Assembly (NCBI GenBank): GCA_014898425.1 | Contig: RCSZ01000008.1 | Location: forward strand, 1,685,501 to 1,749,500 | Length of the DNA: 64,000 nt | DNA from: Botryotinia globosa | Lineage: Eukaryota; Ascomycota; Leotiomycetes; Helotiales; Sclerotiniaceae | Direction of reading: 5' to 3' | Part shown: positions 33,893 to 46,023 of the stretch, in pieces | How the letters are laid out: each line of letters starts with the position of its first letter | Numbering within the stretch: position 1 is the first letter of the stretch | Notes under the pieces: generated by a model | The model's input: only the letters and a program-made list of their open reading frames with translations | Databases searched by the model: none | Told to the model about the DNA's origin: nothing | Position numbers and translations under genes: made by a program

Positions 33893-36800
33893 ATGGCCGA
33901 ACTCGAAATTGGCCAAACGGTGGAGCTTGGAAATGGTGCTATAGCAACTATTCTATGGATAGGGACGGATCCAATATTTGCCTCAGGGGACTGGGTCGGA
34001 GTTGAATTGGAAGATGGAGGAGGCAAAAATGATGGTAGTGTCTTGGGAAGGCGATATTTTCAGTGCGAGATGGGCAAAGGAATGTTTGTTCGCCCCTCTA
34101 CTATTGCTGTTATCGAGCGACCTGCACCACCTCCAAAAGCACCTGCGCCTGTAAAGAAACCTGGTCGACCAAGCAGCGTTGCTGCCCCGGCGGCACGAAG
34201 AACAAATTCTGTGCCAGATAATGGTATAAAGAGGAAAAGCTTGAATGCTCCAAGCCCAAGCCCCATGGGAAGACATCCCTCTGGCCCTTCAGGCCTTCGT
34301 GTATGTATACGTTCATATGATGGCATACATATTCTAATCCTACATCCAGTCTCCCACAAAATCTCCTACAAAGCAACTATACTCCGCAGGTACTTCAGTT
34401 GCCTCAACCTCCCGAACCGGAACACCTGCGAATTCTCGTGCGCCCTCTGCCGGCGTTACAAGACCTCGGCCATCATCTGTAAGTCGAACATCAATGGGCC
34501 CGCCACCTCCACCTGGAGGACGAGGAAAACCATTAGCTGGAGGTAGCGGTGTAGCTAATAGGGCTGGGGGACCTGCTACAAGGACGACTGCTTCTCGTCC
34601 CACCTCTTTGGCCCCTAAACATACACTTCGACCTGCTCCAGACCGAGCACCATCAGGGTCTAGCCAAGTCAGTGATGGTACTCATGATACGGTTGATGAA
34701 GATAGATTACTCTCGCCCTCACTGAGGAGTGATACGGATCAGTTGTCTCCGCAAGCTTCAAGTCCCGTATTTACTAGGACTGGGCGAGAAGCTTCGCCAG
34801 CAGGATCACCAGCCGGACAGCGTGTTGCAATGAGCACAGCGGCCAGCAGAGAGATTGAGGACCTGAAAACAAAGCTAAGGGTGATGGAAAAGAAGCGAAT
34901 GGAGGATAGGGAGAAGCTGAAAGGTTTGGAAAATGTTCAGGCTGAAAAGGAGAAATTCGAGGCAATTATACAGAAGTTACAGACGAAATATCAACCTCAG
35001 CAACAAGAAATAACGGACTTGAGAAAACAATTGAAAGAGTTTGCTGCTAGATTTGAGGAAGTGGAAGGTATGCAGGCCGAACATGAATCGATACTTGAAA
35101 TGGCAACCCTGGATAGGGAAATGGCAGAAGAAACAGCCGAAGTGCTCAGAACTGAATTGGATGCCTTAAAACAGAAGACTGAAGAGTTGGAGTTGGAGGT
35201 CGAGGTATTGCGAGAAGAGAATACAGAATTGGGAGGCGAAATGAGTGCAGAAGAGAAAACTAGTCAAAGTTATCTGCAACTGGAGAGAAAGAATGAACGA
35301 TTAACGGAAGCCCTTTTGAGGCTTCGGGATCTGACACAACAAGCTGAGGCCGAGCTCAAAGACGAAATCAAGAGTCTACAAGAAGATGTTCGAGAGCTCG
35401 GCAGTGTTAAGGAGCATTATGATGTGGTGAAGGGAAAACTCGCTCAGTCAGAAGCAATTATTGAAGATCTCCGCCAGCAACTAGATAACGCTCTAGGTGC
35501 CGAAGACATGATTGAGGAACTTACCGATCGAAATATGAGTATGAGTGAGCAAATTGAGGAACTTAAAGTTACAATTGAGGACCTCGAAAGCTTAAAAGAA
35601 CTCAACGATGAACTCGAGATTAATCACGTCGAAACCGAGAAAGAGATGCAGGAAGAAATCGACTTCAAGGAAAGCATTATTAATGAGCAAGCAAGGCGAG
35701 CAGCGCAACAAGATGAGACCTTGGATGATATGGAATACACTTTATCAAGATTCCGTGAGCTAGTTACCAGTCTACAAAGCGACTTGGAAGATATAAGAGC
35801 ATCACATGCCGTCACGGAAACAGAATCGGAACAATTGAACAGCCGAACACGTGCAATGCAAGACTTAAATATGAAGCTCCAAGTTTCTGCTGCCAAAACA
35901 CAAGTCAAGACAATCGACTTGGAACTACGTCGCTTGGATGCTCAAGAAGCATCGGAACATTTGTCCATCGTTCAACTATTCTTACCAGATCAGTTCAATT
36001 CAGAAAGAGATTCAGTTTTGGCACTGCTAAGATTCCGACGTGTGGCTTTCAAAGCAAATCTTCTGCATGGATTTGTTAAAGAGAGGGTTAATGGACAGCC
36101 ACCTACTGGCCATGAGGACGACATCTTTGCTGGCTGTGATGTTCTTGACAAACTCGTATGGGTTGGTGCCATGTGTAACCGTTTCGTCAATGCCATCAGT
36201 CACTGCTCAATAGAGGAATTTGGCAAATACGAGGGCGCATTATATGAACTTGAACCTGTTGAGAGAGCACTTAATGGATGGATAGACGGCTTAAGAAGAG
36301 ACGAGTTGAAGGAAAAGCAATGTGCTAGCGAATTGCAACGTACTATTGCTCTCATGTCTCATCTTGCCGAGGTTCATCTTGAAGATAGTCTTGCTAATTA
36401 TGCTGACGAGGTTCATATGCGTACTCTTGTCATGCAGAGCCAGCTGGAAAATGCTGCTGCTGCAATCTCATCTACGAGAACCATGGTTCAAACCATCATA
36501 CCCAGTCAAGAGGAAGACGATGAGCTCTTTGAGTATTTCTCCAAGAAGACGGAGGCAGTCATTACCCAGACACGCAGTGCAAAGGTCATTGTTGGAAAAG
36601 CAGTCAGAGAAATTGAAGACATGAAAGCTCGATCATTATCACTTATGCCTGACACTATTGAATCGTTTGAGCAATGCGAATTGGCAACTCAACAACTTAC
36701 AGAATACACACGTCATGTAGGAAACGACCTGTTCACGGTATTACACGAAGAAGGTAGAGCCGAGCCATACACATATGTAGAGGTTCAAAGTACCATCTAC

Positions 36801-37931
36801 CAGACCACTTCAAACATACTTTCAACTGACGAATCCGACTTATTCTCTACCTATTCTAATAAGCTCAAACTTCTCAACAACCAATTAATCGATCTCTCAA
36901 CTTTGACATCCGATCTCGACAAAACCCTCGAATTTGAGCTTGCAACAGCCCCTTGGATTCTCAGATCTCAAGAACTGAAATCTTCCAAGACCGTAACCGT
37001 CGACACCCAAGAAGAACTCCGTCGTCTCAAAGAAGACAATCATGAACGTCTCCGTCTTATCGCTTTACGTGATCAAACTCTCGAAGAATCATCCGTTAAG
37101 ATAGAACTTCTAGAGAGTCGCATGAGAGATGCTACCAAGAAGAACGAACGTATTAATGAACTGGAGCGCAAAATAGAAGTTACCAAGCATCGTGAAGCAG
37201 AACTTGCTGAAGCAATTGAACTTCAGAACAAAGAATTGTCAACTATGGAAGCTGATCGCGAAAAGTGGAAGAAGATTGCGGATGAAAGTAAAGCTTTGGG
37301 TGAAGTCGTATCTGGTTCTAAAGCAGGCCAGGAACGCGCTGTTGCTACTGCCAGAGAAATGGATGCGCTCAAGACCGAAATTGCTAGTTTGCAAGCTGCA
37401 GTTCGTTACCTCCGTGAAGACAACCGTCGGGTTAAACTTTCGGAACGCGAAAATATGCCTTGGTTGGAGGAACCGTTGATTAAATCTAAATCAGTTGAGG
37501 AACAGAGGAAAGCATTGGTCATAGTAGAAGGTCAAGATGTGCTAAGCGAGCTCTTGACACTGGCTACAGGGGAAAATTCGAGAATTTATGATTTGGGTGC
37601 CATAAAAGCGGATAGAGGCAAGTGGAGACCAGCAAAGAGTACACCGGGATACTGGGTTGCGAGACAGAGAGAGGAGTATGAGGATTGGAGAGCTTGGAAG
37701 GAGGAAGTTGTTAAGAAAGGGAGAGTTTTGGGAGAGAGGGAGGGAAATATAGGAAGAGGGGTTGGGACTGGAAGAAAGGGGTTGAAGAGGGATGGGGAGA
37801 GAAATGTGGCTGCGAAGGTGGATCTGAGGTGGAAGGATTTGGAAGGGAAGGGGTCAGGAAGAGGGAAAGAAGTAGAGATTGTAGGAGCTGGGGAGTGGGA
37901 AGGTGTTAGGAGGGAATGGGGGTTTGTTTGA
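33893..37931 (+). CDS. ro-3: Dynactin large subunit p150Glued
   Basis: Links cytoplasmic dynein to microtubules and cargo; needed for nuclear movement in hyphae. Exons 33893-34300 and 34350-37931 (49-nt intron) give 1329 aa. The N-terminal CAP-Gly domain (residues about 3-75) has GDWVGVELEDGGGKNDG and the following GRRYFQC and GMFVRPS. A basic, Ser/Pro-rich region (about 80-300) is the usual second microtubule-binding part. Long coiled coils follow at about 310-660, then the dynactin domain (about 660-940) with EHLSIVQLFLPDQFNSERDS and RFRRVAFKANLLHGFV, then another coiled coil (about 1010-1130). The C-terminus after about 1260 is Gly/Arg/Lys-rich. Size is close to Neurospora ro-3. Confidence 0.95.
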
Positions 37932-40597
37932 ATGAATGTTTAGAGTTATGAGAGGAGAATAGAGAAGGAAAGAAGAGGATGATTATACCCTATGCTTTTG
38001 TTATCTATACAGCTAGAAATATCTGGTACATTCGATCAATTGTTGATTATAGTATTATGGTAGCTACTTAATGAAGAATTGAATTAATTTCATCGCAGCT
38101 TTTATTTTACTCTTGAAGAAATCTTTAGGTTTGCGACTTATGACTAGAGCTGAGCCTCCTCAAAAGAGGTCCATGGGGGATAGAACGTATCAACACTTCC
38201 GGCGTCGTTCGGAAACCAGAAGAGCTCTACGCTTTGGATGTGACGAAATGAGATTGATGGAAAAGTTGAGATAGTTCACATGTAGGAATTATCTCTGATC
38301 TTAATCTCAATCTCAAGGTACTCTTTTATACTTTCCAAGGCTATCTACATACCCATCTGCATACCAACCTATATAAAAATCTAGAATAGTAATAGAAAAT
38401 TCTCAATCGATTCGGTATATCTATCTTTATCTTCTCTACCTACCTAGTCAATGTTACGCCGATTATATATGCATTGCATCTCTATATATCCACCATCTAG
38501 TCGAATAAAATAAACGAACAACCTGGAAGTGAAAACCAAAGTGACAAAGATCGACTCTTTAAATCATGTATATTAGAATCCCGTCCTATTTAACACTTAT
38601 GTTCTATGCTATCTATATTTCCAAAAACGAAAACGAGTTATGGTGTTTGTTATATGCTACTTTGATTTCAGGTTATGGATTAGTTATGTAGTGGAGATTC
38701 TCTTTCTTTTTCTCTATTGTTTTTTTTTAATTTGATTCGTTTTTATATGTAAAAGTAGGAATAACGATATAAATCATTGATACAGATATATATGATGGAA
38801 GCGAAAGCGGATAGGGAGGAAAAGAATAGTAGAAAAATAGACAGACAGATGCGAGAAAAGAAAATAGAAGAAGAGTTTTAACTAGAATTGTAGTGATAAC
38901 ACTAGGTAACTATATATTATATAGAAACCTACATCTTGAAAGTCGATTTTCTAGAATTTTTAAATGTCAGGTTCAGATTTATACGCACTTGTGTATTGGA
39001 TCTATATAGTATTATAAGTAAGAGCGCACCAGATCGAACTGATAATCTCTATACTTCTAACATATACATATACACAGATATATCTAGCTCTAGCTCTAGC
39101 TCCAGTTCTAACAGAGTTATTTCTATATCTCGAAATAAATAATCATTCGCTACCTAGGTATTTACTACTCACTACTCCCAGCTCTTGCCTCTTACCAAAC
39201 TATAACTTATCAAACTATATTATATCATACCACACTATACTTTTTGGAATAGAACATCGAACAAACCCATCTATCTCCAGCTCCAGTTCTATTATATCTG
39301 TATATACTTATCTCTCGATCCCTCCCTTCTTCTTCTCTCCCTTTCCTCCCCCCTCTTCTTCCGGCCCCCTTTCTTCCTCCTCTTTCCTCTTTCCTCTCCC
39401 CTCACCTCTTCTCCTTTCTACACCTCTCTCCTTTTCTCATTTCCCCTCCTCCCCTCTTTTCAAAATCGTAGAATCTCAAAATCCCATCCACTAAATCTCA
39501 AAATCCAAATATAAATCCAAATCTCAACACTGCACTGCACTCCACTTCAATTCCTCCCAGCTTTCACATTCCCTCTTCCTCCGCCTTCTTCCTTGTCCCC
39601 CTTCCTCCCCCTTCCTCCTTTCCATCCCTTTCCTTCCCCTCTTTTCCCACTCCCTCCATCTCCCCTTCCCTCCATCTCCCCTTCCCTCCATCTCCCCTTC
39701 CCTCCATCTCCCCTTCCTCTCCCATCTCCCCCTTCTTCCCCTCTTTTCCCCTTCCCTCTTTTCCCACTCCCTCCATCTCCATCCCACCCCATCCCACCCC
39801 ATCCCACCCAATCAAATACACCCATCCAATTTTAAGCACCCCACCCCAGGACCTCACAAGATATCTCACAAGATATCTCACAAGAAGAAAAAAAATCTCC
39901 ATCTACCCATCGATCCATCTACCAACCCAACTCATACCCATACCTATCGATACCCATTCATCATCTACAGGCCAGTCAGGCAAGCCCAGTCCAACACAGC
40001 TCAAAAGCCAGCCAAAACTTCACTCAGTCAAAAAGTCCTTTATTTCACTTCATTTCATTCTAATTCCACAGGCATACTCAAATCCAAAGTCAAATCAAAG
40101 CAAAATCCATAGACACACACACAAATAGGGATATCATTGATCATTGATCATTTATTCTTAATTTTTATTTCTTTCCCTCCCTTTCTCCCCTCACCTCACC
40201 TCTCCTCTCATCCTTTGCTCTCTCCATTTCCCCATCCATACCCGTCCTTAATTTCTCTTCCTCCCAACATCTCGCTAAAACGAAACAAAAAAAACAAAAA
40301 AAGAAACAAGCAAACAAGCACCCAAAGTATTTCTCCGGTACTTTTACGATCCACGCCAAATCCTATACCATTCGTGTACCAATGCAGCAGTACCTGTATA
40401 ATCTGATTTATTCCCAATCCACTCCCCTCCATCTAGCAAGAAATCCAGCAAGCTTCCAAACGAGAGAGAGCTTTGTTCTTTCTTTCCCCAATATAGGCAT
40501 TGACGCCCCTCACCCCCAAAATACTTCAAAGGCATCGGTATCAACAGAGAAGAACTGTACAAGTCGTAATAATATAGGATATCTCTCAATAACGATA
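37932..40597. other. Gene-free interval between convergent genes
   Basis: 2.7 kb with no coding frame. It starts AT-rich and turns strongly pyrimidine-rich on the plus strand from about 39295. AGCTCT repeats occur at about 39085-39110, and CACAAGATATCT repeats at 39853-39886. Confidence 0.5.
39295..39840 (+). repeat. Long polypyrimidine tract with CCCTCCATCTCC repeats
   Basis: Most bases on the plus strand are C or T, in about 0.5 kb. It includes several tandem copies of a CTCCATCTCCCCTTCC-type unit at about 39650-39730 and ATCCCACCCC repeats at 39780-39810. Open frames on both strands here are translation of the repeat, not genes. Confidence 0.8.
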
Positions 40598-43500
40598 TTA
40601 ATCACCCAAAGCTTTCCTCAAATCCGTCCATTTACGAGTTAGAGCTTCATGAGCCGCATTTATCTATTTCCTTGTTAGTACTTCATTCATCAATCATCAC
40701 AAGGGGCAATAGCTTACCTCAGCATATTTCATTTTTGTTTCCACCAAGTTTTGTTCCATTTCATTCATTTCATCCTCCAATTTTTGATTTTCTTCATGAA
40801 CTTCTTGATTTCTCTTCATCAATCTATCCATCTCGCTCTGTAATTTCGCTTCAATTTCGTCCGGTAGCTTATCAATTACATTTTTCAATTCTTTAACTTG
40901 TTCTTTAAGAGCTTCGGCTTCTTCGTGAATCTCTTGATTTTCGACTTTAGTTCGAACTAATTCGGTCGCCAAAGCTGCGTGTTCTGTATCGTGAGATTCG
41001 ACCCTTTCTTCTAATCGTCGAACTTTGTGTGTGAGAGAGATATTTGTTGATTTGAGATGTTCTAATTCTGCTTCCCGATCCTTTTCTATCTTGGTCTTCT
41101 CCTCCCACTCTAGTGCGTAAGTTTCCAGCATCTTGGGAGTGATTTTGACGGCACAAGCATCTTGAATCATATGATCTGCTCGGTAAACTTCCTTATCGAT
41201 ACTTGCTCCAGAATTTCCAAAGAAACCAGATTCCAGAATTGATCCTGCTGAAGGAGAAGCATCAATGTAAACATCGAAGAGTCGATCCTTCAGGAATGTA
41301 GTTAATGCAGCCATATCATTGAGGGTGAGGAGATGAGCTGCATTCTTTTGCATGAGTACAATTCCAAATTTGAGAATAGCCTCAAGACCCTCGCTTAAAA
41401 TAAGATCATAAATTCGAAGCACAAGTTGTAACGGAAATCGATAGGCGAAAAGGGTTAGAAACCATTGTGTGGCATACAGGTGAGGTGTGACTTGACGTCG
41501 ATGGAGATGGCAATATAATGCTGGTTCAAAGTCTTCCAATAATCTCTCAAACTGATAAAGATGTCTATGCAAACCTGGCATATCCTGAATAAAGAGATCT
41601 CGAAGGTGATACTGATTCATAAGTCGTACTAATAGACAGAATGCTTCTTCTTCGGGCATCTATTGAATGTTAGGGAGTATCTAGAGACAAGGGGTGTTCG
41701 TATCTTACATTAAAGAGCAAAGGCATAACTAAGAAATTCATGCCTTGTGCGTAGCCAACACCTTCATCATAAAGAGCATATGCCTTGCATAAACCGAATA
41801 ATCCATCTTGTAATCCAGCACTTGCAGCGAATTTCGAATAACTTGTTCGAGCACCCAAGTCCCGCTTTATGGCTCTCTCGAGTTTTGTCAATGCCGCCGC
41901 ATCCTCCTTGGCTTTCCTTTTCTTTTCAGCCAAAGACACGGCTACATCCTTCTCACTAGGCGGAGAGGGAGATCTCATTCCGTTGGTGATTGTCGTAGCG
42001 GGAGTAGATTTCTCGGAATGGATTGATGATGCTGATGAAACCACAGTCTCTTTGATTGATCCGTTGCTTTGTGCCCCGCTAGATGTACTCATCCTGTCCT
42101 TGTCCTTGTCTGTACCTCGATTGACCAAGTTTCGATAGACAACCTCGAGCTCTTCATTCTTACTCTCCGCCAATACTTGCCATACCACACCCCTAATAGC
42201 ATGCGGTATACCAGTTGCGATGGCGTGATTTAGCTCTTCTGCACTGGTTCTTGCTACTGCAGCTGGCCCTTCCCAGACAACATTTTGCCATAAATCCCAA
42301 TCGACCGGTGCTTCTGGATCACCCATTGCAGAAGGGCCTGCAGAAACTCCAGATGCCGTACCGGGGGCTAGTGCGGGGTTGACACTGACTGGATTAGGAC
42401 TCGTAGGCGGACCAGGAGACAAGGGAGAAGGGTCTTTTTCGTCGTGTGAGGCGGTAAATCCCAGACCAAGACTTGTCCCTTGCCTGATAAGACCCCCAAA
42501 TGCTGTATTGCCTGCCTCGTCCTTTTCTTCAGGCAACTCCGTTATGCCGGCCTCTTCTCGCATTCTTACAAGCTTAAATCTGTCCCTCAAACTATTCCTC
42601 GCAGGTCGTCTAACTCCATTCGCGGCGTCTGTGTCATTACCCTCCTCCAATTTGCCTAACATCATTTCGGAATTACTGCTAATGGTTGCTATCGAAGAAG
42701 CGGTATGTCTACGCTCCGTTGCCTGAGATGGAGGTAATGGCGGTGACTTGACGTTCTCTTTGGGAGCCGAGGTGTTTCTCGACAGCCACGAGAACGGACT
42801 GGTTAATTTTCTGGTGACAGGTGTTGGCGCAGGGAGGTTGGCAGGAGCGGGAGGAGGGGGGGGAGGGGGCGGTGAGAATGGTACATCTGGAAGGGCTCCA
42901 GAGAGGCCCTGCATTGGAGTTATGGTATTGGGCTTTGGAGGTAACTCGGGTGGTTGATCAGGTCTTGTCTCATCTGGTGCTACTAAAATCTTGTGTATCA
43001 GTACTGCTCTGCCACATTGTTTGAATATTCGGCGGGCCTAACTACCTTTCGAAACAGGAGGAGGCGGTGGAGGCGATCCAAAATCATCACCGTCTTCGAG
43101 ATTCACATTATGGAGGGATGTAGTGGACATGCGATGAGATGTCAAAAGGGGAGATTTAGGTAATGGATTATCGGATTCTATTTGTTCGTCATTCGTTTCG
43201 CCATGCGTTTCTGGAAGTGGTACTGTTGGGACCGATGGGATATCGGTACTGCTATCTTGTGTATTGCTCTTAATAGATGATGATCTTCGTTTCGTTAAAG
43301 ATCTGGTCCTTTCAACTGGGGAGGTGAGAGTATCGGCAATGTCCTCAACGTCATTGGCATCCTCGAAGGTGTCCTACCAGAAAGATTCGAGTTAGTAAAT
43401 TGGTTGGTTGCAGTCTAAAGCAGGTAGAGCTGTTGTGCAACTCTGGAGGACAGGCCGAATAGGGGATTGAAAGTAGATGAAGAATATAAACGAACACTCT

Positions 43501-43687
43501 CATGATCAGAACTCTGATCAAGTCTATCCTCTTTCTCCTCTATCTCCTCTTTCTCGTCTTTCTCTACTTTCTCTACTTTCTCCTCTTTCTCTACTTTCTC
43601 TACTTTCTCCTCTCTTTCTTCTCTCTCTTCCATTATGGAATCTTCTTCAGAATCGGAAATATGTTTTTGATGTTCGTGATCCGCCAT
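40598..43687 (-). CDS. GYP5: TBC-domain Rab GTPase-activating protein (Gyp5-like)
   Basis: Inactivates Rab/Ypt GTPases in the secretory pathway; yeast Gyp5 acts on Ypt1 and Sec4 at Golgi and growth sites. Exons 43496-43687, 43046-43373, 41709-42982, 40718-41659 and 40598-40663 give 933 aa. The N-terminus is an acidic Lys/Glu repeat, then Ser/Pro-rich disorder with two proline runs (one of eight at about residue 185-200). The TBC domain has GIPHAIRGVVW, the Arg-finger segment IKRDLGARTSY, and the Gln-finger segment YAQGMNFLV, so it should be catalytically active. A C-terminal coiled coil runs from about residue 770 to 905. The first intron (122 nt) uses a GTTCGT donor and the second GTAGTT; both keep the frame but are weaker than the rest. 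The last exon is only 66 nt. Confidence 0.9.
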
Positions 43688-43840
43688 CCTTTCATTAATA
43701 TAAGAAGAGAAGAATGTATGTCGAGGAAGGGGGTTTCTCGTAATGTGAGGTGGGTAGTAATGACTGGTCTGGTTGAGGTGATTTTAATAGGAAGGTACTT
43801 TATTGAATGCCATCAAAGATGACAAGAAGGTATATTAATA

Positions 43841-43888
43841 CGTAGGTAGGTAGGTGGGTGGGTAGGTGGGTAGGTGGGTAGGTGGGTG
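43841..43888 (+). repeat. GTAGGTGG tandem repeat
   Basis: GTAGGTAGGTAGG passes into GTAGGTGG units. It sits about 150 bases upstream of the GYP5-like start codon. Confidence 0.85.
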
Positions 43889-43970
43889 AAGTTTGAGGTA
43901 GTGAGTAGGTATGTGGAAACCAAATGCGGCCGCTTTGTATTTTTTTGGGAGGTGAACTCGATATGTGTAA

Positions 43971-44062
43971 GAGCAGTCGAGCAGTCGAGCAGTCGAGCAG
44001 TCAAGCAGTCAAGCAGTCAAGCAGTCAAGCAGTCAAGCAAGCAATCAATCAATCAATCAATG
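43971..44062 (+). repeat. AGCAGTCGAGCAGTCAA tandem repeat
   Basis: Eight-base units GCAGTCGA (three or four) then GCAGTCAA (about five), followed by CAATCAAT units. The single G-to-A switch between the two blocks is clear in the sequence. Confidence 0.9.
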
Positions 44063-45190
44063 CATACAGAGTCGGAACTTTAGGAAGAGGCTCGTGTACA
44101 ATATCGAAGAGGGACCGGTGGATTTGTTGTATCCAGCATGAATTGTGGACTTCTTTTTTTTATGTAATTCCAAGGGGTCCAAAAGAAACAGATGTAAAAA
44201 GTAATTTTGACTTGAATCACATAAGTCATGTCTATCTTAATGATTCATATGATTTTCCATCTCCAAAGTCAAGGAGGGCCCAAGAGAGTGTGAGTGTGAG
44301 TGAGAGTGAGAATCCTCTGTTCCTCTGTTCCTTTGGTCTGATATGTTCATGTCCAGGACCAAAGTACCGGTGATACAAGATTCGATGGCGCCTCGGAGAA
44401 TTGTTTTCCTTTGTCGCCAAGTGGGAGGGAAGGGGGGAAAGAGCGTTTAAAGGAAGTCAAATGCAAATGCAAATGCAAATGCAAATGGGGGAAAGGACGT
44501 TCTCGATATTGTCGATACTCCTTTGAGGACATCGGAATACAGGAATGTAGGAATGTAAGATTGATAGGAGTTACCTAGGTATGGTATGTTCATACCTACC
44601 TAGATACTCGTACCTGGTAGGTAGATTGGTGGAGTCCTGAACTTGATATAAATGTTAGAAGATGGCAGGATTTGAAGACACATACTCCGTACATATCTTC
44701 TTTCTCATGCCTCACTCCTAGAATGTAGAAGTCACTCGGAACTGACTTTATACATATATTATATATACATACATCCATACATCCATACATCCATCCATCC
44801 ATACAGACGGAGTAGACTACCGGTATGAATATTCCAACAGGGGGAGGGTAAAGAATGGAGGCGACTATACCCAATTGGTCCATGACTCAACATTTCTCCC
44901 AAGATCTGGTGGATATAACCATGTAACTTTAGCCACATAACGACATCTTCAGGGGTTAGTCTAGCTTATTTGGTCTCTAGCTTAACAACAGTAGCAATTC
45001 ATATTTTGCTAGGTAGAGGACTAGAGGTAGACTGTTGGTAGGTAATACTTCAAAGCATAGTATCAAAGCATTGATTTGATAGCTTCATTCATTCGATCTT
45101 TTCTAAAGGGGAAGTTTCTTAATCGATAATTTAGCTTGGGATCTTTAAATCTGGATTATGAAACTTGAAACTTTTCCTCTTTTTGGTTGG

Positions 45191-45411
45191 ATAGTTTTAT
45201 AGATTTATAGATTTATAGTTTTATAGTTTTATAGTTTTATAGTTTTATAGTTTTATAGTTTTATAGTTTTATAGTTTTATAGTTTTATAGTTTTATAGTT
45301 TTATAGTTTTATAGTTTTATAGTTTTATAGTTTTATAGTTTTATAGTTTTATAGTTTTATAGTTTTATAGTTTTATAGTTTTATAGTTTTATAGTTTATA
45401 GTTTTATAGTT
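45191..45411 (+). repeat. Octanucleotide tandem repeat (ATAGTTTT)n
   Basis: About 27 copies. The first units read ATAGATTT, and one unit near the right end is a base short (ATAGTTT). The rest are identical. Confidence 0.95.
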
Positions 45412-45689
45412 TTCTTAGTGTTACCCAGGTAATAGCAAAATATTTTTATATGTTTCAGAATATCTTTGTCCAAAAACTTACAAGGCGGCTAAACATAGCA
45501 ATTCGTTAACATCCAATTGATAATGACCTGATCGATTCGCTAGGGATCCCTTTATCCAACCTCTCTGATTAATTTATATTGTTCCGATTCGTTGAGTGGA
45601 GCGGGATTATGCATACGGAGTAGTCGACCGCTCATTCATTCGTACAATACAGTACACCTAGATATCATCGATCGAGCAAAGCGAGTAGA

Positions 45690-46023
45690 GCCTCCACGGC
45701 AGTGGCCCTCGGAGAGCCAGCGGAGCGTCATTGCTAGCTACTGTTAAAATGAATAATGGTATGTTACGGTATATATGAGATCTGAATGCTAGTACACGTA
45801 AATTCTTTTTTCCTGAGAGTTATGTATAGTAGTAACGGGACTAACGACAATTCTGAGAAAGAGAATGTCTAGCTGAACAAAGATCCTAAGTGATGTTGAT
45901 TTTTGAATCCCAGTTGTTATATAGAGAGTATCTGAGTATCTGAGTATCTGAGTACCCGCATACCTACCTTGTAATGATTGAATGACGCTCCGCTGGCTCT
46001 CCGAGGGCCACTGCCGTGGAGGC
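45690..46023. mobile_element. 334-bp unit with perfect 43-bp terminal inverted repeats (MITE-like)
   Basis: The arms are 45690-45732 and 45981-46023. They are exact reverse complements over all 43 bases, begin GCCTCCACGGCAGTGG and end GGAGCGTCATT; the match stops sharply on both sides. The arms are GC-rich in an AT-rich setting, and each can fold on itself (CCAC/GTGG and GGCTCTC/GAGGGCC stems). The 248-bp centre is AT-rich and non-coding. The flanks share only AGA, so a target duplication is not clear. It may be a MITE, or two copies of one short palindromic element inserted in opposite orientation. Confidence 0.65.

Noticed and set aside
39524..39902. Several overlapping frames with Gly/Arg/Glu or Ser/Pro repeats
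   Set aside because: They are produced by the polypyrimidine tract in all frames. No start context, introns or non-repetitive protein content.
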